Shown: positions 31,288 to 42,296 of the stretch, piece after piece | Position numbering within the stretch: position 1 is the first letter of the stretch | Layout of the letters: every line of letters starts with the position of its first letter | Source: Actinomycetota bacterium | GTDB lineage: Bacteria > Actinomycetota > Actinomycetes > S36-B12 > UBA10799 | Direction: 5' to 3' | DNA: 45,908 nt | NCBI GenBank assembly: GCA_963169255.1 | Contig: CAUJEJ010000067.1 | Location: 1 to 45,908, forward strand | Notes under the pieces: model-generated | What the model was told of the DNA's origin: nothing | Database searches by the model: none | The model's input: the letters and a program-made list of their open reading frames with translations, nothing else | Position numbers and translations under genes: made by a program

Positions 31288-31578
31288 ATGAGCACACCAC
31301 AACCACCGGCTTCGCCAAACGACGATGCACTGCGCAAAGCGGCTGAAAAGCGCATTGGTTCACAGCGAGCGTTCTACCGGTACCTAGGGACTTGGGCCGT
31401 TGTCTCGATCATCCTCATTGGCGTGTGGGCGCTCAGCGGACGCGGCTACTTCTGGCCGATCTGGGCGATCGGCGGCATGGGAATCGCAGCGCTGTTCATG
31501 GCACTGAGTTCATTTGGCCCTCGCTCTGGGCCGCCAAGCGAAGAGCGGATTCAACAAGAGATGCGGAAGATGCAGTAG
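31288..31578 (+). CDS. 2TM-domain protein
   Basis: RKAAEKRIGSQRAFYRYLGTWAVVSIILIGVWALSGRGYFWPIWAIGGMGIAAL. Confidence 0.8.
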   Translation: MSTPQPPASPNDDALRKAAEKRIGSQRAFYRYLGTWAVVSIILIGVWALSGRGYFWPIWAIGGMGIAALFMALSSFGPRSGPPSEERIQQEMRKMQ

Positions 31579-31877
31579 GTCGGACGCTCCGCAGCTTCAG
31601 GCCAGCGGTGCTTGGCATCGATTCCCGACCACAGATTGATCTTTCGAAATTCCAAAGCCTGCACCGGTGTGAGCCTGTAACCTCGTAATTCACTGTGCGT
31701 TGGGTGCATTTCTTGATCCCGGTTGACGGTATAGCTTCCGCCTATTTGCATTGGTGGCCACTTCATGTTCGCGGTCACAGCGCATTGCCGGTGCCAGCAT
31801 CTCGCTGAACGTCACAGTCAGATCCGCATAGCGCAACACTGCGAACGCAACGTTGCGATACCGAAAGGGACACGAAC

Positions 31878-32261
31878 GTGCCAACAGGCAAGGTCAAGTT
31901 CTATGACACCGAAAAGGGTTTCGGGTTCCTCGCGACCGACGACGGCGAGGACGTGTTTGTCCATGCCAGTGCACTCCCCGCCGGTGTCGACGCGCTAACC
32001 CCTGGGTCTCGTGTGGACTTCGGAATCGTCGACGGCAAGCGCGGAAAGCAAGCCCTTTCCGTCAAGGTCATCGAACAGGCGCCTAGCGTCGTCAAAGCGA
32101 TGCGCAAACCAGCCGAGACGATGGCACCTGTCGTCGAAGACCTCATCAAGTTGCTCGATGACGTCTCCAACAGTCTGCGCCGCGGTCGGTACCCCGACGA
32201 CCAGAAGGCTCGAGCAATCGCGAAGGTCATGCGTGCCGTGGCGAACGACCTCGACGCGTAA
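31878..32261 (+). CDS. cold shock protein with C-terminal extension
   Basis: GKVKFYDTEKGFGFLATDDGEDVFVHASALPAG. Confidence 0.95.
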   Translation: MPTGKVKFYDTEKGFGFLATDDGEDVFVHASALPAGVDALTPGSRVDFGIVDGKRGKQALSVKVIEQAPSVVKAMRKPAETMAPVVEDLIKLLDDVSNSLRRGRYPDDQKARAIAKVMRAVANDLDA

Positions 32262-32299
32262 CCAGCTAGACGCATCGTTCGAGGCGAGGCTGACTCCCG

Positions 32300-32797
32300 C
32301 TATCGGGACAGGCTCAACATTCCGACGACCTCAATGTCGATGGAGTTCACCTTGCCGAACCCAGGCAACGGAATTTTGACATTGTCGAATGTCGCCGTTC
32401 CGGAAATCTGAAGTTCCCGAGTTTCGTCGTCAACGTCGACCGGCGCATCGCACTTGACGACCATTGCGACATTGACGTCGCCGGCCCAGGCATGGCCGTC
32501 CAGCGTCACGGCGCCGCCGGTCGCATCACCTGAACCCTCGAACGTCAGCACGCCATCAGACCCGCTACTCACGAGTCGCCGCGCTGCCGAATCGAGCAGC
32601 GCATTACCGGCCTTCACCTCGTTGATCGCCAACTTGAGCACCAGGCTGACCTGCTCTGCGCCCCAGCTCGCCTGCCCGCCAACAATCGGAGCCGATGCAT
32701 CGATCGAACCGATCAGTCCGATCCGGCCCGTCTTGAGTCGCACGTGACCCTCGCGCTCGGACACTTGCCAATCTTGTTCGTCTGAACTTGTCGCCAT
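32300..32797 (-). CDS. YceI-like domain protein
   Basis: LKLAINEVKAGNALLDSAARRLVSSGSDGVLTFEGSG...SGTATFDNVKIPLPGFGKVNSIDIEVVGMLSLSR. Start at MATSSDEQ preferred. Confidence 0.6.
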   Translation of the reverse strand: MATSSDEQDWQVSEREGHVRLKTGRIGLIGSIDASAPIVGGQASWGAEQVSLVLKLAINEVKAGNALLDSAARRLVSSGSDGVLTFEGSGDATGGAVTLDGHAWAGDVNVAMVVKCDAPVDVDDETRELQISGTATFDNVKIPLPGFGKVNSIDIEVVGMLSLSR

Positions 32798-32920
32798 TCG
32801 CAGAGCAAACCATGTCTTAGACAATTCTTCTCCATTTGGCCCTTGCTATTAATCCAAGCCGGGCGTAGCAAGGTGGTGTGAGTAGTTTTCGATACGACGA
32901 AGTTGAGGCGGTGAGCGGTA

Positions 32921-33307
32921 ATGCAACAGACAAAATCTCGATCCGAGTACGCCGCTGGGCTGTCAGAGACGGCCTTCAGGCTCACGCGTGACGTCCACCA
33001 CGCGGTGGCAGACGGTGGATGGGCAGCGGCGGAGGCCGGGCGATTGCATTCTTGGGTGCGTGCCGAACTGGTTCCATGGGCACGCTCGGCGGTTCGTGAT
33101 TTGGACGCGCGGCAACGCAGCGCGATCAATCCTTATCTGGTCCAGCTAGACAATCTTGATGCGCAGATGTTGGGCACAGCCGGCGCTTCAGCGGCTGAAC
33201 TTGCGTACCAGCTCAGAGTCGTTGCAGACCGACTCGTCGCGCGGGTGAGCACCGCCCCTATGACGGGGGCAAAGCTCGTCCCGCAACAGCGCGACAACCC
33301 GGCCTGA
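32921..33307 (+). CDS. hypothetical helical protein
   Basis: 128-aa ORF in a clean intergenic slot, no recognised motif. Confidence 0.55.
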   Translation: MQQTKSRSEYAAGLSETAFRLTRDVHHAVADGGWAAAEAGRLHSWVRAELVPWARSAVRDLDARQRSAINPYLVQLDNLDAQMLGTAGASAAELAYQLRVVADRLVARVSTAPMTGAKLVPQQRDNPA

Positions 33308-33327
33308 AACCTGCCAACATCGCCCCC

Positions 33328-34569
33328 ATGGCGGTGACGGACAGCACGGGTAGTGACGGTGTCGACTCAAAGGTGGCAGCGCCTAGCGAGGTCGCTGCTG
33401 AGCCGATGCGGCCCAAGACGATCCCCATGCAGGCCTTCAGCGACATCGGAGTGCCGCAGGGTTTGAAGAACACCGCTGGCACTGTCTGGCGAGTTCTTGT
33501 AGTTCTTGTTGGGCTCTTTGTCGCTGTGCGCGCTGTTGGCTACCTTGGTGGAGTCGCGATCGCGCTGTTCTTCTCGATGGTGATGGCAGCACTCGGCGGG
33601 CCGGTCCAGCGCTGGTTCGCCAAAGCGATGCCCCGCGCACTCGCAACCGTGCTGACACTGGTCGGCATGATCGTGGTGGTCATGCTCGTGTTGACCTTCG
33701 TGGTCGAGGCAGTGATTAGCGAATCCGCTGCGATGATCAAAGCTGCGCAAACTGGAATTGTTCAGATCGAGGACTGGCTGCGAACTGGTCCACTCCAGAT
33801 GGACGACACCGCCATCAACAGCTTGATCGAAAATGCTCAGAAATGGTTGGCTGGCGAAGGAACATCCATCGCGACCCAGGTTCCCAGCGTGCTGGGCAGC
33901 TTCGCTGACTTCATCACCGCAGCCTCGGTCGCGGCGTTCGGGTCGTTCTTCTTCCTCAATAACGGAAAGGAGATCTGGGGCTGGGCGATGTCCTGGGTCC
34001 CCGAGCATGTGCGAACCGAGGTCGACGACTGCGGCCAAGCAGGCTGGCAGACCCTCTCGGGCTACACCCGCGGCATCATCCTCATTGCGATAGCTGACGG
34101 CCTACTGGTGGGCATCGGGCTCACAATCCTTCAGGTTCCACTCGCACCTGCACTTGCAGTGGTCGTTATGTTCGGCGCATTGATTCCAGTCATCGGTGCT
34201 CCTATCGCAACACTGTTCGCGGCTGTAGTGGCGCTAGCGAGCCAAGGGCCCGGGACAGCACTTCTCGTCGTTCTCTTGACCGTTGTGGTCGGATCGTTCG
34301 ACGGAGACATCCTGCAGCCGTTGATCATGGGTTACGCAGTGCAACTGCACCCGCTGGCGATCGTCTCGATGATTGCCTTCGGAACACTCACCTTCGGCAT
34401 CATGGGTGCGCTGCTCGCCGTCCCGATCGGTGGCACGATCTACGCCGTCGCGAAGTACCTGACTGGGCGATCGCTGCCACCTAGGTTGCAGCCTCCACGT
34501 GAGAAGCGCCGACTACATCTGCCCGGCTTCCTCAAGCGAAAGAAGGAAGCCGAACCGACGCCTGCCTAA
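33328..34569 (+). CDS. AI-2E family transporter
   Basis: PVIGAPIATLFAAVVALASQGPGTALLVVLLTVVVGSFDGDILQPLIMGYAVQLHPLAI. Confidence 0.93.
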   Translation: MAVTDSTGSDGVDSKVAAPSEVAAEPMRPKTIPMQAFSDIGVPQGLKNTAGTVWRVLVVLVGLFVAVRAVGYLGGVAIALFFSMVMAALGGPVQRWFAKAMPRALATVLTLVGMIVVVMLVLTFVVEAVISESAAMIKAAQTGIVQIEDWLRTGPLQMDDTAINSLIENAQKWLAGEGTSIATQVPSVLGSFADFITAASVAAFGSFFFLNNGKEIWGWAMSWVPEHVRTEVDDCGQAGWQTLSGYTRGIILIAIADGLLVGIGLTILQVPLAPALAVVVMFGALIPVIGAPIATLFAAVVALASQGPGTALLVVLLTVVVGSFDGDILQPLIMGYAVQLHPLAIVSMIAFGTLTFGIMGALLAVPIGGTIYAVAKYLTGRSLPPRLQPPREKRRLHLPGFLKRKKEAEPTPA

Positions 34570-35237
34570 GCGATCGCACGGTAGAGCAGGTAGGCGCTAC
34601 CAACGAAGGCGGCGCCAACCTCGATCAATTTGGCGTGATCCGATAGCCACTCTTTCGCGGGATTGAGTCGACTGTGCAACGTGTCCGTTGCCCGAATCGG
34701 AAGCAACATCGGCAGCCAGATCGAGGACACCATGATGGCGATCGTGACTGCAGTCAAGGTGAGCGCTTGCCACATCGCCAGTGGCGCGATGTCGATGTGC
34801 TGTTGCGCAGCGCAGAAAAGGAGGACCGACGTGACGTTTCGGCCTTGCATGATTGCGCCAAAGGCCACCTGGTAGCGAAGCGGCCCATCCGAGAGGTTCG
34901 CTAGGTACGGCTTTGACTTCGTCCGCGGATCAGGCGAGCGCACGAGCCGCCAGAATCCAAATGCGAAGAGCAGCACCCCGACAACCAGATCGATACCGCG
35001 GCCATACCGCTCGATGTCGCGTTCAGTGGCGGTTACCAGCCCCCAGACCGCGCTTGACACAAGCAGCGCCCAGAAGAGCATGGAGAGAACCGCGCCGAGC
35101 AGGAACGCCATCGCACGCGTGCGTGGCTTATCTGGCTGCATGAGGATTGCAAGGACGATCACCGTGATCGTCGGACTCAGCGCACCCGCAACAGCCATCG
35201 GCCAGATCTCACCCCACACACTGAGCATGCGCATCAT
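34566..35237 (-). CDS. GAP/Sap-family membrane protein
   Basis: AVAGALSPTITVIVLAILMQPDKPRTRAMAFLLGAVLSMLFW; six-TM-like. Confidence 0.8.
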   Translation of the reverse strand: MMRMLSVWGEIWPMAVAGALSPTITVIVLAILMQPDKPRTRAMAFLLGAVLSMLFWALLVSSAVWGLVTATERDIERYGRGIDLVVGVLLFAFGFWRLVRSPDPRTKSKPYLANLSDGPLRYQVAFGAIMQGRNVTSVLLFCAAQQHIDIAPLAMWQALTLTAVTIAIMVSSIWLPMLLPIRATDTLHSRLNPAKEWLSDHAKLIEVGAAFVGSAYLLYRAIA

Positions 35238-35254
35238 TCTGTCAATGCAGCTGC

Positions 35255-35298
35255 AGACGTGTCATTTACATCGGCGCAGTCATGTAGATGACACGTCT
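35255..35298. terminator. 17-bp inverted repeat overlapping the 3' end of the DUF559 gene
   Basis: AGACGTGTCATTTACAT (35255-35271) / ATGTAGATGACACGTCT (35282-35298), one mismatch. Confidence 0.75.
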
Positions 35299-36203
35299 AC
35301 CGCGCGGTTGATCTGGGAGATGACCGATAGTGGAGAATCGGTGAGGTCCGTCCAAGTGAACCGGAGCACTCGGCACCCGGAATTGATCAGGCGGTTCTGC
35401 CGGGTGCGGTCCCGTTGGAAACGTTCATAGTCGGAATGCCAGGCTCGACCGTCCACCTCGACGACAAGACGGAGGGCGGGGAAGACAATGTCACCAATCC
35501 CAATGAGGCCTTGCTCGTCGAAGAGCGGCATGTTCGCCTGCCAACCTTGAACCTTGTGCAGCCGTAACAGCCTGACCAAGAGCCGTTCCGATTCCGCGTG
35601 GGTTCCCTGTCGGGCATCTTTCAGATGCGCCCTGAGCACGTCCACTCCCCGACGATTCCGAAGTGCCTCACACCAACGCTCAAGTTGCTTGTCGTCAATC
35701 CAGCGCAGCTGGAGTGCGCGATAGAGAACAGGCCGCCCAACCTCGTTTGGCAAAAGCCGCAGACTGTCGACAACGGCCCGGTCCCGAGTCACGGTGTCAA
35801 TTCCGGCAACCGTTCGAAGTTCGATCTCGCTGTCGCGCAAGAGTTCAACGCCTGGAACACGCAGCTTGCGCCCCGGTGGCAACATCACGTAGCTCACTCT
35901 GCTGTTGGACCAAGGCCCTGGCTGAGCATCGAAGCTCCACAGCTGTAGGGCACTTGGTCCCGTCGCGCACGACCCGGGGCCGGTGCGTGTAAGAACTGCG
36001 CGCAGGCGCGAACGCTCAGTGTCCGGTGCGCCTGAGAGTTGGTAGACACCATGAAAGCGATGCCACGCACCGGTATTCAGCCCATTGGCGATTTCGTACT
36101 GGCTGAGTCCGAACTCGCTCGCTTGCGACCAACTGAAGACACCATCACGCTCGGAAATATTGGCGAAGAAGCGCCGCAGGCGTTCCTCTCGATCGACAGT
36201 CAT
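35280..36203 (-). CDS. AbiEi-like N-terminus plus DUF559 (Vsr-like) endonuclease-fold protein
   Basis: HRFHGVYQLSGAP winged helix; VVEVDGRAWHSDYERFQRDRTRQNRLINSGCRVLRFTWTDL. Confidence 0.88.
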   Translation of the reverse strand: MTVDREERLRRFFANISERDGVFSWSQASEFGLSQYEIANGLNTGAWHRFHGVYQLSGAPDTERSRLRAVLTRTGPGSCATGPSALQLWSFDAQPGPWSNSRVSYVMLPPGRKLRVPGVELLRDSEIELRTVAGIDTVTRDRAVVDSLRLLPNEVGRPVLYRALQLRWIDDKQLERWCEALRNRRGVDVLRAHLKDARQGTHAESERLLVRLLRLHKVQGWQANMPLFDEQGLIGIGDIVFPALRLVVEVDGRAWHSDYERFQRDRTRQNRLINSGCRVLRFTWTDLTDSPLSVISQINRAVDVSST

Positions 36204-36321
36204 CTACCGATGACACCGCGCCCCGCCGAAACGCCGCTGAGTTCAAGCCGCCAGGTGTGGATGCGGCGGCTCGATGGCGCCTTGTGCACAAAGGAGTTCG
36301 CCTTGAGCACGAGCACGGGTT

Positions 36322-36376
36322 AACGCAACGTGGGTGGGACCCGGCCAGTTAATGACGAGTTCCACCCACGTGCGTT
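36322..36376. terminator. hairpin downstream of groEL repeat block
   Basis: AACGCAACGTGGGTGGGA ... TCCACCCACGTGCGTT, near-palindromic. Confidence 0.65.
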
Positions 36377-36406
36377 GGTCTCGGTTTAAGACCTGTGCTT
36401 ATTGAT

Positions 36407-38307
<1,901 letters not shown>

Positions 38308-38334
38308 TTAGCGCTCTCACATGGAGAGTGCTAA
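38308..38334 (-). promoter_or_regulatory. CIRCE element 1 (HrcA operator)
   Basis: TTAGCGCTC-N9-GAGTGCTAA. Confidence 0.9.
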
Positions 38335-38343
38335 TCCCCATTA

Positions 38344-38370
38344 TTGGCACTCTCACCCCGAGAGTGCAAG
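38344..38370 (-). promoter_or_regulatory. CIRCE element 2 (HrcA operator)
   Basis: TTGGCACTC-N9-GAGTGCAAG. Confidence 0.85.
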
Positions 38371-38459
38371 TAGGACCCTCAATCGGTATCGGAATTTTCG
38401 GCGTAGTTGGCCGCCTGAGTGCGATTCCGTCCATGCGTGAGAAGAATCGAGCCAGCGGC

Positions 38460-38954
38460 CTACTTGACCTTCACCTGCATCTGTGACTGCTGCTTGGCAG
38501 AGGTCAGCAGGTAGACAGTGATCTCACCGCCGGGGTCTATCACCGTATTCACACCAGTCAATTCAATGTTGTAACCCGAAGGACTCAACGTGACCGACGG
38601 CTTCGCGCCATTTGGCGGCGCTGGGATTCCGCTGACCTTCGATGTCCCGTTGCGAAGTACGAACCCCGTCGCAACCGGCGAGGTAACTGAAACGATTTCG
38701 CTGTCGATGCCGTTGTTGAGCAGAGTTCCAGTGATGATTCCCTTGCCGTTCTTAGGTTTAGTCATCACCAGGTCAGTCGACGTGAGTCCGCCAGGGGCGT
38801 GGCTCTTCGTCGGGCTCGCAGACTCTGTGGGCGCGAGGTTGTCTGCAGGGTTTGCTTTGTTGCACCCGGCCAGTCCGACGCTAAGTGCCGCCGCACCCAC
38901 GATTAGAGCGGTCACCAAGGTTCGTCGGGCCATCACAGGTACCTCATCAGTCAT
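38460..38954 (-). CDS. lipoprotein, PCuAC-like fold possible
   Basis: Lipobox ALSVGLAGC; SGIPAPPNGAKPSVTLSPSGYNIELTGVNTVIDPGGEITVYLLT. Confidence 0.7.
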   Translation of the reverse strand: MTDEVPVMARRTLVTALIVGAAALSVGLAGCNKANPADNLAPTESASPTKSHAPGGLTSTDLVMTKPKNGKGIITGTLLNNGIDSEIVSVTSPVATGFVLRNGTSKVSGIPAPPNGAKPSVTLSPSGYNIELTGVNTVIDPGGEITVYLLTSAKQQSQMQVKVK

Positions 38955-39011
38955 CGGAGATCAGATGAGGTGAAAGTACAAGCATTGCGGCAGCCACGTT
39001 GGGCCGAGCGC

Positions 39012-39049
39012 AGTACAGGAGACCGGTGCACCGGTCTCCTGTCGATACT
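39012..39049. terminator. perfect 26-nt palindrome downstream of cysO-like gene
   Basis: CAGGAGACCGGTGCACCGGTCTCCTG (39016-39041), flanked by AGTA/TACT. Confidence 0.75.
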
Positions 39050-39051
39050 GC

Positions 39052-39351
39052 CTAGCCGCCAGCTACAGCCGGGATCACGGAGATCTGCGTGCCGGCAGGG
39101 GTTGCGGTAGCAAGCCCTTCAGCGAATCGCACATCTTCGTCGCCCACATACACGTTGACGAATCGGCGCAAAGCACCGTTGTCGTCGAGGATCCGGGTCT
39201 GGATTCCCGCGTAGTTCGCTTCGAGCGCCTCAAGCACACCGGACAGGGTGGCACCGGCGGCCGTGGTCGACGGATCAACCGTCACCTCAGCCTCGCCCCC
39301 TGTGTAGGTGCGCAGGATCGTCGGAATTCGAACAGTTACTTGCCCACTCAT
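39052..39351 (-). CDS. cysO: MoaD/ThiS-family sulfur carrier, CysO-like
   Basis: RIPTILRTYTGG...LEANYAGI...RFVNVYVGDEDVRFAEGLATATPAGTQISVIPAVAGG, C-terminal GG. Confidence 0.9.
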   Translation of the reverse strand: MSGQVTVRIPTILRTYTGGEAEVTVDPSTTAAGATLSGVLEALEANYAGIQTRILDDNGALRRFVNVYVGDEDVRFAEGLATATPAGTQISVIPAVAGG

Positions 39352-40622
39352 GCCAAAGCCTCTCGTACGTCAGAAACCTGTGGTCGAATCGTCGCAGTTG
39401 GCCCAACGTGATCGATCACCGCGTCCAGGGTTTTCAAGCCATCACCAGTATTGAGGATGACGGTCTCAGCAGTCGGGTCGAGTTTTCCGCTTGCCAACAG
39501 TTGTTCCAGCGTCGCAAGAACGACGCCGCCTGCGGTCTCCGCGAAGACACCTTCGGTGCGCGCAAGCCGACGGATTCCATCGACAACCTCGTCATCGGAC
39601 ACCGAGCCGATTGCGCCACCCGTTCGACGGATCACGTCGATTGCGTAGGGCCCATCCGCTGGATTTCCGATCGCGAGTGACTTCGCGATCGTGTTGGGAC
39701 GAACGGGGCGAACGACATCAAACCCTGCCTCGAACGCCTGGTAGACCGGCGAGCATCCCGTGGCCTGTGCCCCGAAGATCTTGTACGGCTTATCTTCGAC
39801 CAACCCGAGCGCAATCAGCTCGCGGAACGCTTTGTCGACCTTGACGAGCAGCGCGCCTGAAGCAATCGGGATCACGACCTGATCAGGCAATCGCCAGCCA
39901 AGCTGCTCCGCGATCTCGAACCCCATGGTCTTGGAGCCCTCCGCGTAGTACGGGCGAAGGTTGACGTTGACGAATCCCCAGTCATTTGTGAGCGGGTCGC
40001 CGATAAGTTCCGAGCAGAGGCGATTCACGTCGTCGTAGTTACCCTCGACGGCGAGAAGTTTGCCGCCATAGGTTGCGGTCGTGACGGTCTTTCCATCTTC
40101 CAAATCGTGAGGAACGATGACGACCGAGTTTTGCCCGGCGCGTGCAGCTGCGGCCGCCACGGCGTGGGCCAAGTTGCCAGTGCTCGCGCACGAAAGGGTC
40201 CCGAGCCCGAGGCGCCGCGCTGCACTCTGTGCGACGGCAACGACGCGGTCTTTGAAGGAGTGTGTGGGGTTGCCGCTGTCATCTTTGATCCACAGCGACG
40301 TCATGCCGAGTTCCTCGGCGAGGTTGTGGGCGTGAACGATGCGCGTCCAACCTGGCTGCAGGTTGGGTTCGTCAACGGCGTGCTTGCTGACCGGCAAGAG
40401 CGGGGCGTAGCGCCACAACGAACTAGGGCCCGCCTCAATTTGTTCGCGAGTCACCTCGCCGTAGCTGTAGGTGACCTCAAGCGGGCCAAAGCACTCCATG
40501 CACGCGTATGCCGCACCGAGGCCGTAGTGAGCGCCGCACTCCCGACACACAAGGCCGGTGGCCGGTCCAAAATCGAACTCATCAACCGCCACAACGGGGG
40601 CTGAGAGGTTATCTACTGTCAT
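39348..40622 (-). CDS. thrC: threonine synthase
   Basis: LVCRECGAHYGLGAAYACMECFGPLEVTYSY; SLWIKDDSGNPTHSFKDRVVAVA; SCASTGNLAHAVAAAAA. Start at 40622; the longer ORF is the riboswitch region. Confidence 0.95.
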   Translation of the reverse strand: MTVDNLSAPVVAVDEFDFGPATGLVCRECGAHYGLGAAYACMECFGPLEVTYSYGEVTREQIEAGPSSLWRYAPLLPVSKHAVDEPNLQPGWTRIVHAHNLAEELGMTSLWIKDDSGNPTHSFKDRVVAVAQSAARRLGLGTLSCASTGNLAHAVAAAAARAGQNSVVIVPHDLEDGKTVTTATYGGKLLAVEGNYDDVNRLCSELIGDPLTNDWGFVNVNLRPYYAEGSKTMGFEIAEQLGWRLPDQVVIPIASGALLVKVDKAFRELIALGLVEDKPYKIFGAQATGCSPVYQAFEAGFDVVRPVRPNTIAKSLAIGNPADGPYAIDVIRRTGGAIGSVSDDEVVDGIRRLARTEGVFAETAGGVVLATLEQLLASGKLDPTAETVILNTGDGLKTLDAVIDHVGPTATIRPQVSDVREALA

Positions 40623-40635
40623 CTTGAGGCCTTCC

Positions 40636-40777
40636 CTCATCTGTCCCGGTCGCCGCACTTTGCGGTCCGGGTCGGAATTGGCACCTCTCGTTACTGCGCG
40701 GGTATTGCTACCGCTATGCGCAATGCGGATGGTTGCCGGGGCTTCTTCGGGCCGGTCCCTCTGCCCCTCTGGATGAG
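40636..40777 (-). ncRNA. SAM-I (S-box) riboswitch
   Basis: Minus strand CTCATCCAGAGGGGCAGAGGGACCGGCCCGAAGAAGCCCCGGCAACC...GGTAGCAATACC...GAGAGGTGCCAATTCC...GACAGATGAG. Confidence 0.95.
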
Positions 40778-40955
40778 CTGTATTCAGTTGTCGAGCAAGT
40801 ACTTTCTTCGATTCGTTCCTATTGTGCCCTTGACGTGGTGCGAACGCCTGTGACTTAGCCAAGAATCGTGACTGAGGTCACCAGCGCCTTGCCTCACGTA
40901 AGTTGGCTGCAACGATAGCGCGAATAACGGTCCATCTGCCAAGGGGGTTTCTCAA

Positions 40956-41954
40956 TTGGATGCGCAAGCGATGCAGTTGCTGCACGAGCGCACCAGCCTG
41001 GCTTTGGACTGGCTGGTCGCGGATCTGGTCGAACTCAAGCGAGCCTCGAACACCTCAGTGTCAGTGATTTTGCCCGCGCTCAATGAAGAGGCCACCGTCG
41101 CGACAATCGTTCGACAGATTCGCCGCGAATTGATGGTGCCCAATGGCGTTGCCCTAGTCGACGAGTTGGTCGTTCTGGATTCCGGCTCGACCGATCGGAC
41201 TGCGAAGGTTGCTGCCGCCGCAGGTGCGACTGTGATTCACCGCGATGACGTGTTCCCGAGCCTGCCGACCGTTACCGGCAAAGGTGAGGCGATGTGGCGC
41301 GGAGTCGGTGCTACGACCGGCGAACTGGTGGTGTTTATCGATGCGGACCTCCGATCGTTCTCCACGTCGTATGTCGTGGGGCTGCTTGGTCCGCTTCTGA
41401 CCGATCCCGACGTTCACCTCGTCAAGGCCGTCTATGAGCGCCCACTCGTCGGGGATCGCCAGATCATGCCGGCCGGGGGTGGACGGGTCACAGAACTCGT
41501 CGCCAGGCCCCTGCTCAACCTTCACTGGCCACAACTGGCAGGTGTAATCCAACCGTTGGCCGGGGAGTACGCAGCGCGACGGTCGCTACTGGAACAACTG
41601 CCCTTCTCGTGTGGGTACGGCGTGGACTTTGCCCTACTCATCGACACCGCAGCGATGCACGGGGTGCGAGCGATCGCACAAGTTGACCTCGGCGTGCGAG
41701 TTCACCGGCACCATGACACCGCGCGCCTCGGACGCATGGCTGCGGAGATCATGCACACGGCGTGGACTCGAATCCCGGCACAGTCGCCGGATGGTCTGAC
41801 TGGGCTGGGCAACAGCCTCACGCAATTCGAGCGTGATGCTGACGGTTACCACGTCGCCAAGCACGATATTCCTGATCAGGAACGACCGCCGCTAGCGAAC
41901 CTGCCGGAGTACACCGCGGTAGCGGCGGCGCGCGCGCTGCCGCGTGGATCGTAG
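40956..41954 (+). CDS. gpgS: glucosyl-3-phosphoglycerate synthase
   Basis: VILPALNEEATVATIVRQIRREL, LDSGSTDRT, GKGEAMWRGVGATTGELVVFIDADL. TTG start with GGGGG upstream. Confidence 0.92.
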   Translation: MDAQAMQLLHERTSLALDWLVADLVELKRASNTSVSVILPALNEEATVATIVRQIRRELMVPNGVALVDELVVLDSGSTDRTAKVAAAAGATVIHRDDVFPSLPTVTGKGEAMWRGVGATTGELVVFIDADLRSFSTSYVVGLLGPLLTDPDVHLVKAVYERPLVGDRQIMPAGGGRVTELVARPLLNLHWPQLAGVIQPLAGEYAARRSLLEQLPFSCGYGVDFALLIDTAAMHGVRAIAQVDLGVRVHRHHDTARLGRMAAEIMHTAWTRIPAQSPDGLTGLGNSLTQFERDADGYHVAKHDIPDQERPPLANLPEYTAVAAARALPRGS

Positions 41955-42296
41955 GCGCCTCAACCGCGCGACGACCTGCGGTGACTCGTGCATTGCGCGT
42001 GGATCGTCGAGTAACCCGTTCAGAATCTGAAAGTACCGCGTGGGCGTGATACCGAACTGCCGCGTAATCGCGGCTTCCTTCGCACCGGGGTTTGAAAACC
42101 ACTGACGTTCGAAGGCCAAGATTCGTCGGTCGCGGTTGCAGAGGAACTCGGCGCTAGCGTCTGCGCGCACGACTGGGGTGCACCCATGACTCTGTTCAAG
42201 CGATTCCGACTGGTCCCCAGCGGCTTGCTCAGGGACTAGCGGGAGGTCGGTCAGCGAGAGCTGCTGCATCGTCATCTTCGGCCGCCTTCGTTGCAC
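41892..42296 (-). CDS. DUF3263 family protein
   Basis: LCNRDRRILAFERQWFSNPGAKEAAITRQFGITPTRYFQILNGLLDDPRAM...VARLRRLRSTRQRARR. Confidence 0.9.
   Translation of the reverse strand: MQRRRPKMTMQQLSLTDLPLVPEQAAGDQSESLEQSHGCTPVVRADASAEFLCNRDRRILAFERQWFSNPGAKEAAITRQFGITPTRYFQILNGLLDDPRAMHESPQVVARLRRLRSTRQRARRRYRGVLRQVR

Noticed and set aside
31551-31778. Possible small protein on the minus strand upstream of csp
   Set aside because: Short ORF in the probable csp leader with no recognisable family motif.
36039-36323. 94-aa plus-strand ORF
   Set aside because: Largely antisense to the N-terminus of the DUF559 gene with no homology pattern.
40623-40862. N-terminal extension of thrC
   Set aside because: This region is the SAM-I riboswitch; the open frame is incidental.
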